The notes under the pieces: model-generated
Seen by the model: only the letters and a program-made list of their open reading frames with translations
Told to the model about the DNA's origin: nothing
Database searches by the model: none
Assembly (NCBI GenBank): GCA_020850735.1
Contig: JADZEE010000136.1
Span: 90,117 to 154,116, forward strand
Direction of reading: 5' to 3'
Length of the DNA: 64,000 bases
Origin: Gammaproteobacteria bacterium
GTDB lineage: Bacteria; Pseudomonadota; Gammaproteobacteria; JADZEE01
Translations under genes and position numbers: made by a program
Part shown: one piece after another, positions 60,816 to 64,000 of the stretch
Layout of the letters: each line of letters begins with the position of its first letter
Numbering within the stretch: the first letter of the stretch is position 1

Positions 60816-62885
60816 ATGATCCAACGGATTGCCACGGGCACGACCGTCGCCCTGCTCGCCCTCGGCGCGGCGCCGGTGCCGGCAGCCGGCACACGCGATT
60901 ACCTCGACGAGATCGTCGTCACCTCCACCCGGGTCGATAAGGATCGGCTCAAAGTCCCCATGGCGATCAGCGCGGTCGGCCAGGACGAGGTGCAGAACAC
61001 GCAGCAGCTCGGCATCGACGAGTCTCTGAACAGGCTCCCGGGCGTGTTCTTCCAGAACCGCTACAACTTTGCCCAGGACCTGCGGGTGTCCATCCGCGGC
61101 TTCGGTGCGCGCGCCAATTTCGGTATCCGCGGCATCAAGATCTTCACCGACGGCATACCCGCGACGGTGACTGACGGCCAGGGCGGTGTGGACGACATCG
61201 ACATCGGCTCGACCCGGCGAATCGAGGTGATCCGCGGCCCGTCTTCGGCACTGTACGGATCCGCCGCCGGGGGGGTCATCAGTCTGTTCACCGAGGACGG
61301 CCCGCCGACGCCTTTCGTCCAGCTCGGCCTGTCGGCCGGCGAGTACGATTTCCAGAAGTACCAGGCCAAGGCCGGCGGCCAGACCGGTGCGCTGAACTGG
61401 CTGGTCAATTCCTCCTACCTGAACATGGAGGGCTATCGCGGTCATTCCTGGGTACAGCACGGGCAGGCAACGGGCAAATTCCGCTACGACATCGACGAGA
61501 GCTCCACCTTCACCACCATCGTCAGCGCCTTCGATTCACCCCGTGCCGACGATCCGGGCGGCCTGCGCGCCGCGGATGTCGCCACCGACCGCAAGCAGGC
61601 CTTCTGCGGCCTGAGCGCCTTCAACGACTCCTGCGCGTTCCAGTCGGGCGAGGCGATCGATCAGCAGAAGATCGGCTTCGTGTACAACAAGTCGTTCGGC
61701 GCTGCGCACTCGATCATGCTGCGCAACTACTATATCTGGCGCAATTTCGAGAGCAACCAGCCGTTCATGGATTCGGGGACTATCGCCTTCGATCGCTTCT
61801 TCTTCGGTGGCGGCGGCCAGTACACCTGGACCGGGCAGTTGTTCGGACACCCGAACCGCGTCGTGGTGGGCTTCGACGCCGAATCGCAGCAGGACGACCG
61901 CGAGCGCTGGGACAATCTGTTCGGCGTCAAGGGGCCGCTGACGCTGCACCAGGCCGAGCAGGCCGACGCGGTCGGTGTGTTCATCCAGAACGAGTTCACG
62001 ATCACGGACAACCTCGAGCTCACCGTCGGCGGCCGCTACGACAGGATCGACCTGACCGTGGACGACAGCTTTCTCAGCAACGGTGACGAATCGGGCGACC
62101 TGGATTTCGACGAGTTCAGCCCGATGGTCGGACTGCTGTGGAGCCCGCTCACGCAGATCAACATGTATTTCAATTACTCGACCGCGTTCGAGACGCCGAC
62201 CTTCACCGAGCTTTCCAATCCGGCGGCGGCCGGCACGGCCGGCGGTTTCAACCCCGATCTCACCGCGCAGAAAGCCGACAATATCGAAATCGGTATCAAG
62301 GGCCTCATCGGATCGCGCATCGGCTACGACGCGGCGGCATTCCGCATCGACGTCGCCGACGAAATCACCAACACCGTCACCGTCGGCAGCCGTGCGTTTT
62401 TCAACAACGCCGACACCACCCGTGAGGGCGTCGAAGCCGCGCTGACGGTCAATGTGTTCGAGGGCCTGGATGCGACCTTCACCTATACCTGGTCGGATTT
62501 CACGTTCGATTCGTTCAGCCTCGATCCCGGCGCCGAAGGCAACAACCTCCCCGGCATCCCCGAGAACCAGTTCTACGCCGCGCTCGCCTACGAGCACCGC
62601 TCAGGCCTGTACGTGACCTGGGATTTCCTGCACGTCGACAACTACTACGGCGACAACGCCAACACGGTCGAGAACAGCGCCTACCAGGTGTCCAATCTGC
62701 GCTTCGGCCGGCCGTTCCGCTTCGATCGCCTGCGTGTGGATCCCTATTTCGGCATCAACAACATGTTCGACGAGGAGTACATCGGCAACGTCCGCCTCAA
62801 TGCCTTCGGCGGCCGCTACTTCGAGCCCGCGCCGAAGAAAAACGTCTACGGCGGCGTGACGGTGCGCTACGAGTTCGGCAGCTGA
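60816..62885 (+). CDS. TonB-dependent outer-membrane receptor
   Basis: This 689-residue receptor has a signal peptide (IATGTTVALLALGAAPVPAAG) and a TonB box (DEIVVTSTR) at the mature N-terminus. The plug domain has LNRLPGVFFQNR, IRGFGARANFGIRGIKIFTDGIP and IEVIRGPSSALYGSAAGG. A 22-strand-type barrel ends YGGVTVRYEFGS. It resembles siderophore/vitamin receptors, but the ligand is unknown. A TATGAT at 60704 is a possible -10. Its orientation is opposite to both neighbours, tonB and algH, which are usually adjacent. Confidence 0.92.
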   Translation: MIQRIATGTTVALLALGAAPVPAAGTRDYLDEIVVTSTRVDKDRLKVPMAISAVGQDEVQNTQQLGIDESLNRLPGVFFQNRYNFAQDLRVSIRGFGARANFGIRGIKIFTDGIPATVTDGQGGVDDIDIGSTRRIEVIRGPSSALYGSAAGGVISLFTEDGPPTPFVQLGLSAGEYDFQKYQAKAGGQTGALNWLVNSSYLNMEGYRGHSWVQHGQATGKFRYDIDESSTFTTIVSAFDSPRADDPGGLRAADVATDRKQAFCGLSAFNDSCAFQSGEAIDQQKIGFVYNKSFGAAHSIMLRNYYIWRNFESNQPFMDSGTIAFDRFFFGGGGQYTWTGQLFGHPNRVVVGFDAESQQDDRERWDNLFGVKGPLTLHQAEQADAVGVFIQNEFTITDNLELTVGGRYDRIDLTVDDSFLSNGDESGDLDFDEFSPMVGLLWSPLTQINMYFNYSTAFETPTFTELSNPAAAGTAGGFNPDLTAQKADNIEIGIKGLIGSRIGYDAAAFRIDVADEITNTVTVGSRAFFNNADTTREGVEAALTVNVFEGLDATFTYTWSDFTFDSFSLDPGAEGNNLPGIPENQFYAALAYEHRSGLYVTWDFLHVDNYYGDNANTVENSAYQVSNLRFGRPFRFDRLRVDPYFGINNMFDEEYIGNVRLNAFGGRYFEPAPKKNVYGGVTVRYEFGS

Positions 62886-63053
62886 GCGCCGGCGCCGCAA
62901 TCACCGCGCCCGCGTCGACGGACCGCGGACACGCACCCCGGACGACTCCCGCCGGTCGTTGCGCGGCGAGCGCGTCGCGGGGGACGGACCTGTGACTGAT
63001 CTGCGTGCGCCACGGGCCACATACATGGCCCACCGGTCGCCGTGCGACGCGCC

Positions 63054-64000
63054 TCAGCGGCCGGAGAAGCGGTCGCTGTCGAGGAACTGCCAGGTGCGGG
63101 TGACGTGCAGCAGGTCGACGTCTTTGGCGATGTCGATGGGAAAAGGCGCGAACGGCGACGCCAGCTCGACGATGCGCTGCGCGGCGTCGTCGAGCAGCTG
63201 GTGCCCGGAGGATCGCCGTACGATCATCTCCTTGACCGAGCCGTCCGGCTTGATCACCACTTCCAGGATCAGATTGCCCGAAAGGTGCATGCGGCGCGCC
63301 TCGTCGGGGTAGTTCAGGTTGCCCACGCGCTCGACCTTGGCGCGCCAGGATTCCATGTAAGCAGCATACCGGTACTCGCGCGTGCTCGCGGAGATGAATT
63401 TGCGCCGCGGCCGCTCCGATCGCGCGTCCAGGCGTTGCTGGATCTCGGCGGACAGGCTGGCGATCGCGAAGCTCGATGCGATCAGCTCGCTCGCGGTCGG
63501 TACCGCACGGCTCGGGCGCGTCTGTACGGCGGTGTGTTCCGCGGGGATGTCCGGTGCGGGTGCCGCCGCAGGCGGAGCGGGGAGTGGCTGCTCGGGCGTG
63601 TCGGTCTCGGCGGCGATGATCGGTGGGGCCTGCGCCGCCGGCGGGGCGGGCGGCGCAGCTTCGGCCACGGCCTGCGGCGCCGGTGCCGCTTGTTCGACGA
63701 TTTGCTCGAATTGCACCGGATCGTCGGCCGGCACAGGCTGGGTAGCCGCTGCGGCAGCCACCTCGGGCATGGGCGTGGACAAGGGTGTTGCCGGCCGTTC
63801 CGGTGTCGGGCTGTCGCCGCCGCCCTCGAGGTTCGCCTGGGCGAGCAGCTGCGGATCCTCGGGCGCGTCGCTGGACTGCTGCACGAGCACGATTTCCATG
63901 GCGTCGAAGCGCGGTTGCAGCGGATCCTCGGGCGCGAAGCCGACGCCGAGGATGATGATGGCGTGAAACAGGATGGCGAGGCACAGCGCCATCCCGAAGC
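63054..64000 (-). CDS. tonB: TonB energy-transducing protein, N-terminus cut by window edge
   Basis: Minus-strand gene entering from the right edge; the reading frame is open to base 64000. The visible part begins with the inner-membrane anchor ALCLAILFHAIIILGVGF. A long proline/alanine-rich periplasmic stretch follows, then the C-terminal TonB domain (YPDEARRMHLSGNLILEVVIKPDGSVKEM, ELASPFAPFP). It transmits proton-motive force from ExbBD to outer-membrane receptors, perhaps the one next door. Pseudomonas relatives extend further upstream of the anchor, so ATG 63992 is probably not the true start. Confidence 0.9.
   Translation of the reverse strand, partial: FGMALCLAILFHAIIILGVGFAPEDPLQPRFDAMEIVLVQQSSDAPEDPQLLAQANLEGGGDSPTPERPATPLSTPMPEVAAAAATQPVPADDPVQFEQIVEQAAPAPQAVAEAAPPAPPAAQAPPIIAAETDTPEQPLPAPPAAAPAPDIPAEHTAVQTRPSRAVPTASELIASSFAIASLSAEIQQRLDARSERPRRKFISASTREYRYAAYMESWRAKVERVGNLNYPDEARRMHLSGNLILEVVIKPDGSVKEMIVRRSSGHQLLDDAAQRIVELASPFAPFPIDIAKDVDLLHVTRTWQFLDSDRFSGR

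Noticed and set aside
1-64000. CRISPR arrays, tRNA/rRNA genes, prophage or integrase genes
   Set aside because: I looked for regular direct repeats, cloverleaf-like genes and recombinase motifs and saw none. A tRNA scan would be needed to exclude them fully.

Overview
The window is 64 kb of very GC-rich DNA (by eye near 70% G+C), densely packed on both strands. No tRNA, rRNA, CRISPR array, transposase or phage gene was seen. The best taxonomic clue is the right end. tonB, algH (yqgE), ruvX (yqgF), pyrR, pyrB and a dihydroorotase-like gene with destroyed zinc ligands follow each other as they do in Pseudomonas and relatives. This points to a high-GC gammaproteobacterium, probably an environmental, catabolically versatile one. 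The genus cannot be fixed from the sequence alone.

Region 1 (1-11 kb) looks like an oxygen-sensitive aromatic or amino-acid catabolic locus. After a partial PilZ gene comes a five-gene minus-strand operon. It encodes an indolepyruvate:ferredoxin oxidoreductase (iorA, iorB) and a 2-oxoacid:ferredoxin oxidoreductase (korA, korB, korC). The missing delta ferredoxin (KorD) is fused to the end of IorB. A perfect FNR/Anr-type box (TTGAT-N4-ATCAA) sits at the class II distance from a good -10 element in front of iorA. Divergently, a TetR regulator heads an operon for a 4-hydroxybenzoyl-CoA reductase-type molybdenum enzyme (hcrC, hcrA, hcrB). Its FAD subunit carries the extra four-cysteine [4Fe-4S] loop diagnostic of that family. 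The ferredoxin oxidoreductases could supply the low-potential electrons that this reductase needs.

Region 2 (11-18 kb) is an Anbu system: the ancestral proteasome-like peptidase, an alpha-E protein, a circularly permuted ATP-grasp protein and a giant transglutaminase/DUF2126 protein, arranged in three transcription units. Region 3 (18-24.5 kb) holds an OmpA-like lipoprotein with a strong terminator, an exported metallo-beta-lactamase-fold protein, a VPLPA-CTERM surface protein, and a PepSY/response regulator/sensor kinase/cytochrome b561 module.

Region 4 (24.8-32.7 kb) is a plus-strand catabolic run: hydantoinase/carboxylase-type HyuA and HyuB, a zinc-free quinone oxidoreductase, a cyclase-family hydrolase and an acyl-CoA synthetase. 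Region 5 (32.7-45.2 kb) is mixed: two divergent surface-glycan genes, an outer-membrane SphA/MetA-like protein, a URO-D-like protein, an HDOD protein, a luciferase-like oxidoreductase, an unrecognised protein, MAPEG, an M18 aminopeptidase and a glutathione transferase. Region 6 (45.5-52.8 kb) has a pimeloyl-CoA dehydrogenase-like pair, an MFS transporter, a patatin, a ferric-reductase-like flavohaem protein overlapping a cytochrome b5-like gene, and trmH. Two copies of a dispersed repeat with terminal inverted repeats lie at about 43.0 and 49.2 kb.

Region 7 (52.8-64 kb) is a long minus-strand pyrimidine/housekeeping run: algH, ruvX, pyrR, pyrB, pseudo-dihydroorotase, pyrK, a TrmB-like methyltransferase, a GGDEF protein and a VKOR-thioredoxin fusion. 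A TonB-dependent receptor of opposite orientation is inserted between tonB and algH. Many junctions in the window are 4-bp start/stop overlaps (ATGA or GTGA), so translational coupling is common. Family calls are from recognising sequence motifs; no database search was run.
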